Shown: positions 16,687-25,252 of the stretch, piece by piece
How positions within the stretch are numbered: the first letter of the stretch is position 1
Layout of the letters: the number at the start of each line of letters is the position of its first letter
Assembly (NCBI GenBank): GCA_017460395.1
Contig: JAFUBA010000214.1
Location: forward strand, 1-52,936
Length of the DNA stretch: 52,936 bases
Origin: Clostridia bacterium
Lineage (GTDB): Bacteria; Bacillota; Clostridia; Christensenellales; Aristaeellaceae
Direction: 5' to 3'
Notes under the pieces: generated by a model
What the model was told of the DNA's origin: nothing
The model's input: only the letters and a program-made list of their open reading frames with translations
The model's database searches: none
Position numbers and translations under genes: made by a program

Positions 16687-16950
16687 AAAAAATCCCTGAC
16701 AGACTTTTTTCTGTCAGGGACGAAGTTTCTTCGCGGTGCCACCCTGATTCACGGATTTCTCCGTGCACTCTGCGGGATACATTCATATCCCCGGCCATGA
16801 CGGAGGCCTCCCCGTCGCGGATTACTTGTGTCCGTTCACCCGCGCCCTCAGCGGTCCATCGCACGGTCGCCTTCCACCCGGCTCCCACCATCCCGGGCTC
16901 TCTGAAGGGGCATCTCCGTCGTCTCTCCGCTTCAACGGTTTTATGATGTG
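16687..16950 (-). ncRNA. T-box riboswitch, tRNA-Trp specific
   Basis: Upstream of trpB. The minus strand contains the diagnostic T-box sequence AGGGTGGCACCGCG (16745-16732). A terminator follows: a 10-bp stem (16720-16711 with 16702-16693) and a U-run. At the 5-prime end the stem I base (AGCGG 16931-16927 with CCGCT 16854-16850) closes a specifier loop. Just before CCGCT lies UGG followed by A (16858-16855), so the codon read is tryptophan, as expected. The AGAGAG stem I loop motif is also present near 16900. Uncharged tRNA-Trp would stabilise the antiterminator and allow trpBA transcription. Confidence 0.93.
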
Positions 16951-16956
16951 GTTCTT

Positions 16957-16984
16957 ATTCTAGCGCGTGGAAAGAAAAAGACAA
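16957..16984 (-). promoter_or_regulatory. Promoter of the T-box/trpBA transcript
   Basis: Minus strand: TTGTCT (16984-16979), a 16-base spacer and TAGAAT (16962-16957), placing the transcript start just before stem I of the T-box. Confidence 0.6.
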
Positions 16985-17052
16985 GGGAATCAGGAGATAA
17001 AAACATCTGAAAAACATATACCTGTCCCGGCAGGGACGGAGAGGATCCATGG

Positions 17053-20000
17053 TCAGAAGATCAGACATCCGCAGCGGCCCGCCTCCTTCACGCGGTACAG
17101 TGCCGTATCTGCATCCTTGAAGATGTCGCCCTCTGGATTCGGCCGGTCGCCAAAGGCGACGCCGACGCTGAGGGAGGCAGGCGGAAGATCGCCGGAGGGC
17201 TTCTGCAGCATGACATTCGCCTGATCGATCTTCCCCTTGATCTGCTCCCGGATGCTGCTGTCCACATTGGTCATGATGACGACAAACTCGTCGCCGCCCA
17301 GGCGGAAGATCAGATCCGTGGAGCGGAAGTGATAGGTCAGCACCTCGGCCACCCGCTTGAGCACCAGATCGCCGACGTCGTGCCCGTAGGTGTCGTTGAC
17401 GGACTTGAACTTGTCCACATCCACCAGGACCAGCGCATTGTGCGACATATCGAGGTCGTGGCGCATGAAATCGTACGCGCTGCGGTTATAGAGCCCCGTC
17501 AGGGAATCGTGCATGCTGCCGTAGGTCAGACGGTCGTGGGTGCGCCGGTTTTCGTCGAAGATCATGTTGTAGGTCTCGGCCACATAGCGCAGCTCCTGTG
17601 CGCCGCAGAGCCTGGCGGCATTCTTGTTCTTGATCTGCGTGACAAGGTCCAGGACCGGCATGAGGATCCAGACTGAGATGAATGCGACCAGCAGCAGGAC
17701 CACGAGGAGCATCATCACGGTCAGCACTGTCTGCAGTGTGAGCAGGACCTCTTCCCGCCGGGTGGACTGGATCCGGGCCTGCTCGGATGCCGCGATCAGC
17801 TCCTGGGTACAGAGGGTCGTGCTGTCCATGATCCTGGCCTTGATGTCCCGGTACGCATCCCCGAAGACCAGGTCCATGGCCATGGCCTGCTTTTCCTCAG
17901 GCGGCAGGGATTCCATCTCGGGGGTGAGCGGATCGCTTCTCAGGGCCCCGGGGATGGAGCCCTCGTCCGCATCCGTGGCGGCGAGGACAAGGTTCATGGC
18001 CAGGTATTCCTGATGCATCAGCTCATTGGAATAGCTCAGTGCGGCGGAGAGATGCGAAAGCGCTGCGGGATTCGTCTCCCCGAACAGCATTCTCAGGGTA
18101 TTCACCGCATTGTCCCGTCGCCGCGTGACCTCCGCCTCCTCAAAGTATGCCCTGAGGTAAACCGGGTCGCCAGTGGCTACGTAGGCCCGCACACTCTCCG
18201 TCATCTCATCGGAACCCATCTCGAGGTCTGTGGCGCACAGGCGGGCCTGGAGGAACTGCTCGAGGGTGTCATCGATGTGCTGGTAGCCCCTGGACACGAG
18301 GGAGTCTGCCACAAACAGGGCCGTCGCGATGACGAGGGAGAGGCAGATGAAAAAGATGAGCGAGGTCCTCATGGAGATGCTGCATTTTTCCTGCAGATGG
18401 CGGAGGAGCGGTGCCCGCTGCGGCTTTGGGGTGGTGGGCGTTTCCGCTTTCTGTGTCTCCAGGGTTTTCTCGGCCTTTGCCCGCGCCTCAAGGAAGGGCG
18501 TGAAATTCTCAGGCGGCACGGGCGGGGACATGTAGTAGCCCTGCACGAGATCGCAGCCGAGCTTTCTGAGTGCCTCTACCTGCTGCTCCGTCTCCACACC
18601 CTCTGCGACCACGGGCGCCTTGATGTGCCGCGCGATCTCGATGATGATCGTGATCATGTCCAGATCGCTGTCTCCCTTGAAGGCCGTCTGGATGAACTTC
18701 ATATCCAGCTTCAGCACGTCAATGGGCAGGGTGGAGAGCATGTTCAGGGAGGAGTAGCCGGTGCCGAAATCATCCATCTCCACGAGAAAGCCGAGGGCGC
18801 GCAGGCGCTTGACCATCTCGATGAGCTGCTCCGCGTCCTGGGCGTAGGCGGACTCGGTCACCTCCAGGTGCATGTCGCCGGGGTCCAGGTGGTATTCCTC
18901 CAGAAGATGCAGGAGCAGGTAGGAGATGCCGGGGTTATTCAGATCGATCCTGGACACGTTGACCGACACCGGCACGGTAAAGCCAAACTGTTCCTTCCAC
19001 AGGTGGATCTGCTTTGCCGCCTCGCGCCAGACATAGTGGTCCAGCTCCTCGATGAGACCGTTTTCCTCAAACAGGGGAATGAAGACGCCGGGGCTCACCA
19101 TGCCCAGCTTCGGATGGCTCCAGCGCACCAGCGCCTCGGCCCCGGAGAGGACCGGGGGATCCTGATGGATCGAGAACTTCGGCTGGAAATAGACGAGGAA
19201 CTGGCCTTCCTCGATGGCCTTCGGAAAGTCTTCGATCAGCTGCATGGAGTAGAGCTCTGCCTTGTGGAGCGTGTCGTCGAAGACGCCGATGTTCCGTGTG
19301 AAGCTGTTTCTGACGGCGTCCGAGGACATCTTCGCCCGGTCAAAGCGCCGCTCCATCTCCAGGCTCTTGTCCACCTGGGCGTAGACGCCCATGCGAAGGC
19401 GGACGCGGCTGCCCGTGTCGGCATCGCCCGACAGGCCTGCGGAGGCGCGGTCCAGCATGGCCTTGTAGTCTTCCCGGTGGGGACAGTAGATCTGGAAGGT
19501 GTCGGCCTCCACGCGGCAGGCAAGGCCGCCGTTTTCCTGGGCCAGGGACTGGACTTGCCGGGCCACGCGCCGGAGCACGTCGTCCGCGTAGGCCTTCCCG
19601 TGGCGCTCGTTGATGATCCGGAAGTTATTGATGTCCACCAGGATGGCGTCCATCTGGACGTCCGGGTGGTGCAGGTCAAACTGCCGGGCATAGCTGTAGA
19701 AGAAGTCCTTCGTGTACAGGCCGGTCAGCCGGTCCCGCTCCGTGGACTCGATGATCCTGCGCCCCTCAAACAGTTCTATGGCGCGCCGCACGCGCGCCTG
19801 GATCACCCCGGCGTCCGGGTAGGGCTTCTGAATAAAGTCGCTGGCACCGAGGGACAGGCACTCGATCTCCCGCGCTCTGTCCGCGGACGCGACGATGACC
19901 GGGATGTCCTGGTAATCCTGGATGCCGCGGATCCGGATGAGGACGTCCAGGCCTGACATATTGGGCATCATGAGATCGAGGAGGACCAGGGAGACGGCGT

Positions 20001-20160
20001 CCCTGTGTTCCCTGAGGAGTTCCAGCGCCTTCACGCCGTCCTCCGCAAAGAGGATCTGGTAGTCGCGCTCCAGAATCGCGCCAAGGATCTGGCGGTTGAT
20101 CTCCTCGTCCTCCACGACGAGCAGGGTTCGTTTGAGGTCTTTTGTATCCTTGTTATTCAA
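17053..20160 (-). CDS. Giant c-di-GMP protein: REC, degenerate GGDEF, EAL, membrane sensor, GGDEF
   Basis: 1035 residues. (1) Receiver domain 10-125 with acidic pair Glu17-Asp18, phosphoacceptor Asp62 and Lys112. (2) GGDEF-like domain about 140-300 whose signature is VEADT (217-221), so cyclase activity is lost. (3) EAL phosphodiesterase 305-560 with EAL (342-344), Asn401, Glu433, DDFGTG (463-468), Lys484, Glu520 and Gln540, apparently active. (4) Pro/Lys-rich linker, transmembrane helix about 599-619, a roughly 185-residue helical extracytoplasmic region resembling CHASE3-type sensors, and a second helix about 808-832. (5) Second GGDEF domain with intact GGDEF (955-959) and an inhibitory RxxD (946-949). 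It could both make and break c-di-GMP under two inputs. The start is TTG at 20160, eight bases after GAGGTG. Confidence 0.9.
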   Translation of the reverse strand: MNNKDTKDLKRTLLVVEDEEINRQILGAILERDYQILFAEDGVKALELLREHRDAVSLVLLDLMMPNMSGLDVLIRIRGIQDYQDIPVIVASADRAREIECLSLGASDFIQKPYPDAGVIQARVRRAIELFEGRRIIESTERDRLTGLYTKDFFYSYARQFDLHHPDVQMDAILVDINNFRIINERHGKAYADDVLRRVARQVQSLAQENGGLACRVEADTFQIYCPHREDYKAMLDRASAGLSGDADTGSRVRLRMGVYAQVDKSLEMERRFDRAKMSSDAVRNSFTRNIGVFDDTLHKAELYSMQLIEDFPKAIEEGQFLVYFQPKFSIHQDPPVLSGAEALVRWSHPKLGMVSPGVFIPLFEENGLIEELDHYVWREAAKQIHLWKEQFGFTVPVSVNVSRIDLNNPGISYLLLHLLEEYHLDPGDMHLEVTESAYAQDAEQLIEMVKRLRALGFLVEMDDFGTGYSSLNMLSTLPIDVLKLDMKFIQTAFKGDSDLDMITIIIEIARHIKAPVVAEGVETEQQVEALRKLGCDLVQGYYMSPPVPPENFTPFLEARAKAEKTLETQKAETPTTPKPQRAPLLRHLQEKCSISMRTSLIFFICLSLVIATALFVADSLVSRGYQHIDDTLEQFLQARLCATDLEMGSDEMTESVRAYVATGDPVYLRAYFEEAEVTRRRDNAVNTLRMLFGETNPAALSHLSAALSYSNELMHQEYLAMNLVLAATDADEGSIPGALRSDPLTPEMESLPPEEKQAMAMDLVFGDAYRDIKARIMDSTTLCTQELIAASEQARIQSTRREEVLLTLQTVLTVMMLLVVLLLVAFISVWILMPVLDLVTQIKNKNAARLCGAQELRYVAETYNMIFDENRRTHDRLTYGSMHDSLTGLYNRSAYDFMRHDLDMSHNALVLVDVDKFKSVNDTYGHDVGDLVLKRVAEVLTYHFRSTDLIFRLGGDEFVVIMTNVDSSIREQIKGKIDQANVMLQKPSGDLPPASLSVGVAFGDRPNPEGDIFKDADTALYRVKEAGRCGCLIF

Positions 20161-20267
20161 GCGTATATCACCTCTGTAGAAAAGGCATATGCAGCCTTCC
20201 GCCTCTCGGGGTTTTGAGGTTTACGTCTCAACAGACGGGGATTCTCCTGCGCCTGTGGTCTGGGGAA

Positions 20268-20296
20268 ATTGTAAAAGGCTGATCGCGCACTGTCAA
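20268..20296 (-). promoter_or_regulatory. Promoter of the large c-di-GMP gene
   Basis: Minus strand: consensus TTGACA (20296-20291), a 17-base spacer and TACAAT (20273-20268). About 100 bases of leader precede the TTG start. Confidence 0.7.
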
Positions 20297-20305
20297 CCAA
20301 AGCGT

Positions 20306-20334
20306 TTGACGGGGCGGCCCCCATCCGATAAGAT
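20306..20334 (+). promoter_or_regulatory. Promoter of the Cys-rich small gene
   Basis: TTGACG (20306-20311), a 17-base spacer and TAAGAT (20329-20334). Its -35 box lies only 9 bases from the -35 box of the divergent promoter. Confidence 0.6.
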
Positions 20335-20379
20335 GGGCCATCCTGTGTCAAAAAGAATCTGGCCGGAAGGAGTGAGAGC

Positions 20380-20616
20380 ATGAAGCGCGCATCGGAATTC
20401 TGCACATGCACCGACTACGCCTGCCCCTGCCACCCGTTGAACCACGATCAGGGGTGCAGCCTGTGCATCCAGAAAAACCTTCGGGAAAAGGAGATCCCGA
20501 CCTGCTTTTTCCGGGACATCATGGACAGGTGCTCGGTGGAAAAGCCGACAAAAGCTTGGCACTACGAGGACTTTGCCGGTCTGGTCCTGAGGGCCCTGGG
20601 CGAGCGAAAAATGTGA
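20380..20616 (+). CDS. Small Cys-rich protein (DUF6485-like)
   Basis: 78 residues with eight cysteines (8, 10, 15, 17, 26, 29, 42, 51) and several histidines, arranged as CxC...CPCHP...GCSLCI...EIPTCFF. This matches the short DUF6485-type family found across anaerobic Clostridia. The spacing suggests zinc or iron-sulphur binding, but no function is known to me. The ATG at 20380 follows GGAAGGA. It has its own promoter, divergent from the c-di-GMP gene, and a hairpin follows at 20651-20695, so it is probably transcribed alone. Confidence 0.82.
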   Translation: MKRASEFCTCTDYACPCHPLNHDQGCSLCIQKNLREKEIPTCFFRDIMDRCSVEKPTKAWHYEDFAGLVLRALGERKM

Positions 20617-20650
20617 TGGGCGCATGTCATCTGGGCGATTTTCGATCCTC

Positions 20651-20695
20651 TGCCCGCTTCCCCGTTCAACCACAAGTTGAACCGGAAAGCGGGCA
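20651..20695. terminator. Interrupted hairpin after the Cys-rich gene
   Basis: Outer arms TGCCCGCTT (20651-20659) and AAGCGGGCA (20687-20695), inner arms GTTCAAC and GTTGAAC (20664-20670 with 20676-20682) around a CACAA loop. No U-tract follows on either strand; it is either a factor-assisted terminator or a regulatory palindrome. Confidence 0.5.
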
Positions 20696-20846
20696 AAATC
20701 TATGGACAGGGCACAGGGAGCGGCTATAATAGCACCTGTCACGTGATTTGGCTTAAATCAAATCCTGGCAGGGATGCGAACGTGGCTTTCTCTGTCCGGG
20801 ATGATACCTGCATGAAAAGCCGGAGGCTTTTGGAAAGGAGCTGCAT

Positions 20847-21305
20847 TTGACCGGTATTGAAGCATTCACGACGGTGAAGGACTTTCTGGATGAGCGCAAG
20901 ATTCACTACAGTGCGGACGAGGAAAACCTGGTCGTCAAGATGGACATCCAGGGCGATGACCTCCCCCTCAGGATCATCCTGCGGGTCCTGGAGGACAGGA
21001 AGGTGGTGCAGGCCCTGGCACCCCTGGCCTTCAGGGTGCCGGAAGACCGCCGCATGGAGTGCGCCGTGGCGGTGCACTACGCCAACTACGGCATGGTCAA
21101 CGGCGCCTTTGACATGGACATGCGCGACGGCGAGATCCGCTTCCGCGCCACCCATGGCTACAGGGACACGGAGATGAGCCTCAAGCAGGTAGAATACCTG
21201 TTCAACACCGTGCTGTTCACCGCGGACCGCTATCACAGCCGCCTGTTCTTCCTCAGCCGGGGCAAGTCCACCCTGGAGGAGTTCATCGAGGAAGAGGAGA
21301 GCTGA
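20847..21305 (+). CDS. YbjN-domain protein
   Basis: 152 residues matching the YbjN fold, which resembles type III secretion chaperones and is thought to bind partner proteins. Recognisable are the strand LPLRIILRVLED, the helix/turn LAFRVPEDRRMECAVAVHYANYGMVNGAFDMD and DGEIRFRATHGYRDTEM, ending in an acidic tail EEFIEEEES. The start is TTG at 20847, supported by AAAGGAG six bases upstream; no ATG is available in that position. No membrane segment. An intrinsic terminator follows closely, so it is probably expressed separately from the next gene. Role unknown. Confidence 0.82.
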   Translation: MTGIEAFTTVKDFLDERKIHYSADEENLVVKMDIQGDDLPLRIILRVLEDRKVVQALAPLAFRVPEDRRMECAVAVHYANYGMVNGAFDMDMRDGEIRFRATHGYRDTEMSLKQVEYLFNTVLFTADRYHSRLFFLSRGKSTLEEFIEEEES

Positions 21306-21351
21306 AAAAAGCGCAAACGGCCCCAGGTGCGAGCCTGGCGGGCCCTCTCCG

Positions 21352-21377
21352 GCTCCGACGAAAGGTCGGGGCTTTTT
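21352..21377 (+). terminator. Terminator of the YbjN gene
   Basis: GCTCCGAC (21352-21359) pairs with GTCGGGGC (21365-21372, one G-U), followed by TTTTT. Confidence 0.75.
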
Positions 21378-21483
21378 ATCGTTCGCGGGACGGGACGGAT
21401 TGCACCGGAAGATGTTCTGCGGTATCCTGTCCCTGAAAGCATCTTCCCTCACGATCTGGAGGGGAGACGGGAAAGGGACGGGC

Positions 21484-22377
21484 ATGAAGGCGTACTATCA
21501 TCTGCCGGGGCTGTTTGAGTTCTACGAATTGTACCGGCTGTTTCTGCCGCTGTTTCGGGCGCACCGGGAATACTTCTACGACTGGTGCGAGATCGGGTCC
21601 GTGTACGGGGCACCGGCGGACTGCTTGTGGGGCGGCGGCAGGGTTGGCTTCGGGGAGGCGGATGCGCGGGAGGTGGCCGCGCTCCTCAGGGACACGGGCG
21701 TATCCGCGAGACTGACCTTCAGTAACCTCTGCCTGAGGCCCGAGCACCTCCCGGACAAAAAATGCCACGAGCTGTGCCGGCTTTTTTCCAGGGACGCGGG
21801 GGTGCAGCATGGGGTCATCGTGGCCTCGGACCTGCTCGTGCGGGAGCTCAGGGCGCGCTATCCGGAGCTCTACCTTGTGTCCTCCACCACGAAGGTGCTG
21901 CGGGACTTTGAGGATTTTGAGCGGGAGCTTCGGCGCGGGGAATTCCGCTTTGTGGTGCCGGACTTTCGGCTGAATACGGAGGCGGAAAGGCTTTTGCAGC
22001 TCCCGAGAGAGATGAAAGCGAAGGTCGAGCTTCTGTGCAACGAGTGCTGCTGGCTGGAATGCCCGGAGAGAAGGGCCTGCTATGAGAACGTGAGCCGGAA
22101 AAACCTCGGGGAGGACGTCCCGGACCACGTGTGCTGTTCGCCCACGGCATCCCGCGGCTACCGCTTCTCGGATGCCATGGAGAGCCCGGCCTTCATCGGG
22201 CTCAGGGAGATCCTGTCGGTCTTTGGGCCGGGCGGCATCTCCCACTACAAAATCGAGGGGCGGAGCCTTGGCAGCGCCGTCGTGCTGGAATTTCTTCTCT
22301 ACTATATGACAAAGCCGGAATACCAGCTCCGCGTCCGGGAGGCCATCTATCTGGACAGCAGTCTGGATCTGTTCTGA
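21484..22377 (+). CDS. Peptidase U32-like TIM-barrel protein with Cys cluster
   Basis: 297 residues. The strand/helix pattern and segments SARLTFSNLCLRP, LVSSTTKVLRD, FVVPDFRLN and YKIEGRSLGS resemble the U32 family (UbiU/UbiV, YhbU/YhbV, RlhA). The middle motif CNECCWLECPERRACYENVS adds five cysteines, plus a later CC pair, which could hold an iron-sulphur cluster as in UbiV-type proteins. It is therefore more likely a redox or hydroxylation factor than a true protease. The ATG at 21484 follows AAAGGG. The exported SH3 protein gene starts 17 bases after its stop, suggesting co-transcription. Confidence 0.6.
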   Translation: MKAYYHLPGLFEFYELYRLFLPLFRAHREYFYDWCEIGSVYGAPADCLWGGGRVGFGEADAREVAALLRDTGVSARLTFSNLCLRPEHLPDKKCHELCRLFSRDAGVQHGVIVASDLLVRELRARYPELYLVSSTTKVLRDFEDFERELRRGEFRFVVPDFRLNTEAERLLQLPREMKAKVELLCNECCWLECPERRACYENVSRKNLGEDVPDHVCCSPTASRGYRFSDAMESPAFIGLREILSVFGPGGISHYKIEGRSLGSAVVLEFLLYYMTKPEYQLRVREAIYLDSSLDLF

Positions 22378-22394
22378 AAGGGGAAAAGCGGGAC

Positions 22395-24644
22395 ATGAAG
22401 AAACTGATGACGGGCATCATCCTGGCGCTGCTGCTTGCAGGGCTCGTATCCTTTGCGCTGGCTGACTGGACGGGCTACACGGCGAAGGAGAACGTGAACG
22501 TGCGGGCTGAGGCTGCCTCCACCAGCCGGCGCATCGAGCAGCTCACGGCGCGCGGCACCGCGGTCCAGGTGGCCGGCTGGGTCCACGGGACGGATGCGGA
22601 CTACTACGAGGTGTACACGCAGGCGGGGAACCACGGCTACATCCGCATGGACCTTCTGACGGAGTCCGGCGGGGGCGAGCTCACGGGCACGGTCCTGACC
22701 TTCCCCCGGGGCAAGCGCTACAACGTCTACTCCGGTCCCGGAGAACACTATCTTCGAGGTGCCGACGGGAAGGCCGTCGTCTCCACCAACGACTGGATCG
22801 AGGTGTTCGGACGGGACGGGGACTGGGCGCTGGTGCAGTATAACGTGGGCCGCGGCCACAACCGGATCGGCTACATCCGGGCGTCGAACCTGCCAAAGGG
22901 CAGCAAAGTGCAGAACCTGGATTTCGCCTACACCCGGGCCACGGTCCTGAGGACCACGACGCTGACGGACGATCCCCTCTATTCCGGCGCAGCCCTCATG
23001 CAGTGCCGCGAGGGCGAGACCGTCACCGTGCTCTCCCATCTGTCCTCGTTTACCTATGTGGAGGCGGGGAACGCGCGGGGCTTCATCCGCTCGGAGGATC
23101 TGAGCGCCTCCGGCAACGGGGCTTCCCAGGCGGCGGCCGCGCCCGATACAGACATGCAGGCTGCATGGATCGGCATCACCAACCGGAAGGACGTGAACGT
23201 CCGGGTGGTCTCCGACAAGAGCAGCCAGAAGGTCACGACGATCAGGAAGGCCGGGACGGAGGTGACGCTGCTTTCGAGCGAGACTGGCGCGGACGGCATG
23301 GAATGGTTCGAAGCGCTGACCGCGGACGGCCTTCAGGGCTTTATCCGGGGCGACTTCCTGACCGTGGGCCAGAGGCCCCAGGGGACATCCAACCCGCCGT
23401 CTCCTGTCCAGACCGCAGAGACGGTGCCGCCCTCCGCGGATGCAGAGGACGCCTACCGCGCATTTCTTCAGGGCGGCATCGGGATGCCCTATGCATCCTA
23501 TGCCTTTTACGACATGGACCAGGACGGGATCCCGGAGCTGATCGTGAAGACCGGGACGGAGGCGAAGGCTGCCTGGTTCTTCACCTTCGACGGCATGAGC
23601 GTGCAGCCGCTCAACACCTATGAGGATACGCCCGGGACCGCGTGGCAGGACAACACACTCCATCTGCTCGGGGAGACGTATCCGCCGCTCTCCGGTGGGC
23701 CGGGACTGCTGGTCGGTGGGGAGGAGTCGCATGACAGCCACTATTATGCGCATCTCTTCAAGCGCGGGTTCTATCTGTATTCCGGCGACACGGCCCTCGT
23801 GGAGTACCAGAGCGGGGCAGAGTTCTGTTACCTTCAGGCTCTCCCAAGAAGCCACGCGGATGTTGCTGAGTTCTTCCTTCAATATGACATCCATCATGAC
23901 CTGACAGAAAGCCTGAAACAGGGTGAAACCAACTTCCCTCTGGAGTTTACGGGGCAGGGGAGCGATGAGGCGGCGCGGGACGGGGACCGGGCCTGGAAGG
24001 ATGCCTACCTGCAGGTCCTGCAGCTCTACCGGGACGGGATTCAGACCTATGAGCGCGGGCAGGAGCGGGAGAACGGGGAGATCCTTCTATACTTTGACGA
24101 TGTGACCGGAAACACGCCGCTCTATGTGCTCCTGACGGACCTCACGGGGGGCGGCACGGATGAGCTCCTGTTCCTGGCTGCGCGGGACGATGACCGGATG
24201 TATGACTGGTACGGGGACAATGCCGACCTGTACGTCTTCACCTTCGACGGCACGAGGGCCCTGCAGATGCTGCGCGTAGAATACTTCTACTGCTATGGCG
24301 GCAACTATCCGTTCTATGAGGTGTACCGGGTGCAGGATGCGCCGGACCTGTATCTTCGCTACGGGAACAACGGGCCCGGGACGACGGCGCTGTACACGCT
24401 GACAGGCACAGGTGTGTACACCATGGCCGGGAGCGCGGATGCCCTCTTCACCGGCGGGGGATACGACGAGGACCACGAGTACGAGTACTCCGTAAACGGC
24501 AGGCCGTCCGATCGGGCGTCCTACGAGGCGGCGATCCGGGACCTGGACGCGACGCAGGTGGGGGAAATGCTGGTGTGCAACCTTGAAAAGACAGGTGCCA
24601 GCGTGATGACCTGGGAGGAGGCCGTCCGGTTCCTCCAGAGGTGA
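22395..24644 (+). CDS. Exported multi-SH3 (SH3b) protein with Ca-binding-like loop
   Basis: 749 residues. Signal peptide 1-24 (ending FALA before DW). Four bacterial SH3 units follow at about 29-88, 105-167, 183-237 and 260-322, with typical NVR start and GYIR/GFIR end motifs; these usually bind cell-wall peptide stems. A Pro/Ser linker leads to a C-terminal region of about 400 residues with an EF-hand-like loop DMDQDGIPELIV (about 376) and repeated beta-strand segments of unknown fold (DLTGGGTDELLFLAA is similar). No catalytic domain is recognised, so it is probably a wall-bound surface protein. Co-oriented with the U32-like gene and ended by a strong terminator. Confidence 0.8.
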   Translation: MKKLMTGIILALLLAGLVSFALADWTGYTAKENVNVRAEAASTSRRIEQLTARGTAVQVAGWVHGTDADYYEVYTQAGNHGYIRMDLLTESGGGELTGTVLTFPRGKRYNVYSGPGEHYLRGADGKAVVSTNDWIEVFGRDGDWALVQYNVGRGHNRIGYIRASNLPKGSKVQNLDFAYTRATVLRTTTLTDDPLYSGAALMQCREGETVTVLSHLSSFTYVEAGNARGFIRSEDLSASGNGASQAAAAPDTDMQAAWIGITNRKDVNVRVVSDKSSQKVTTIRKAGTEVTLLSSETGADGMEWFEALTADGLQGFIRGDFLTVGQRPQGTSNPPSPVQTAETVPPSADAEDAYRAFLQGGIGMPYASYAFYDMDQDGIPELIVKTGTEAKAAWFFTFDGMSVQPLNTYEDTPGTAWQDNTLHLLGETYPPLSGGPGLLVGGEESHDSHYYAHLFKRGFYLYSGDTALVEYQSGAEFCYLQALPRSHADVAEFFLQYDIHHDLTESLKQGETNFPLEFTGQGSDEAARDGDRAWKDAYLQVLQLYRDGIQTYERGQERENGEILLYFDDVTGNTPLYVLLTDLTGGGTDELLFLAARDDDRMYDWYGDNADLYVFTFDGTRALQMLRVEYFYCYGGNYPFYEVYRVQDAPDLYLRYGNNGPGTTALYTLTGTGVYTMAGSADALFTGGGYDEDHEYEYSVNGRPSDRASYEAAIRDLDATQVGEMLVCNLEKTGASVMTWEEAVRFLQR

Positions 24645-24653
24645 ACACAGAAG

Positions 24654-24684
24654 AAAAAGCCGCACGGATCGTGCGGCTTTTTCC
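24654..24684. terminator. Bidirectional terminator
   Basis: A nearly perfect 13-bp stem with A-run before and T-run after, 9 bases beyond the SH3 gene stop. The repaired frame of the convergent SfsA-like gene ends at 24685, immediately beside it, so it serves both. Confidence 0.88.
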
Positions 24685-25252
24685 TTACACAGCGACGGGA
24701 ATCAGGCGGTCCGGGTGCATGCCGTCCAGGTCCACATGACACCGGAGACATTCGACCGTGGCACCCGCCCGGGAGATGTTTTCCAGAAGCAGAAGCGGTG
24801 AAGGTATTGATGAGAAGACGCTGCAGCCCCTCGTTCAGGGCCTTTGACGGCATTTCGGGAAGATACGCCACCTGGTCGCGCGCGAGCGAGGTACCCATCA
24901 CGTGGGTGGCGAACATGTCCGTGCCATCGTCTGGAACACAGAGGAAGGAGCGCCTGGTGTCCTGAATGAAAAACGTTTCAGGCTCTGCGTGCACCCCGGT
25001 TTCCTTCAGGTGTCCGGGGAGCCAGGCGAGCGCAAGGCGCATCGGCTCCATCGCATCCACGCACACAAATGTGTCTCCGTCCTCGATGGAGAAGAGGTCA
25101 CAGGAGGTACTGCGCTTCATGCTCTCCACGTATTTCAGGCAGCAGCGGGCGCGCTCAATGGAACCGTCCTCCATCATGACCCGCACAAGCCGCCGGCTTT
25201 CGCATCGCAGGATATTTCCCTGTACCAACTGTGCTGTCCCCTGTCTGCTCAT
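24685..25252 (-). pseudogene. SfsA-like protein, frameshifted, active-site motif lost
   Basis: The pattern follows SfsA (a PD-(D/E)XK-fold protein linked to sugar-use genes): QGNILRCESRRLVRVMMEDG, SIEDGDTFVCVDAMEP, then MGTSLARDQVAYLPEMPSKA. In SfsA the last block reads EVKGVTL..., with the E-x-K nuclease pair; here it is THVMGTSL, so the pair is missing. The frame breaks near 24795 in a CTTCTG repeat: read on, it overruns 160 bases into the SH3 gene. Shifted by one base, it continues ENISRAGATVECLRCHVDLD and stops at 24685, next to the terminator. That is either a real one-base indel or a sequencing error. The start ATG overlaps the XRE gene stop (ATGA). The SfsA assignment rests on my recall of the family. 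Confidence 0.6.

Noticed and set aside
18013-19956. 647-codon plus-strand frame opposite the c-di-GMP gene
   Set aside because: Low-complexity Val/Leu/His/Asp text, no motif; antisense shadow of the GGDEF/EAL coding strand.
20291-20311. Inverted repeat TGTCAA...TTGACG as an operator
   Set aside because: Fully explained as the two divergent -35 boxes.
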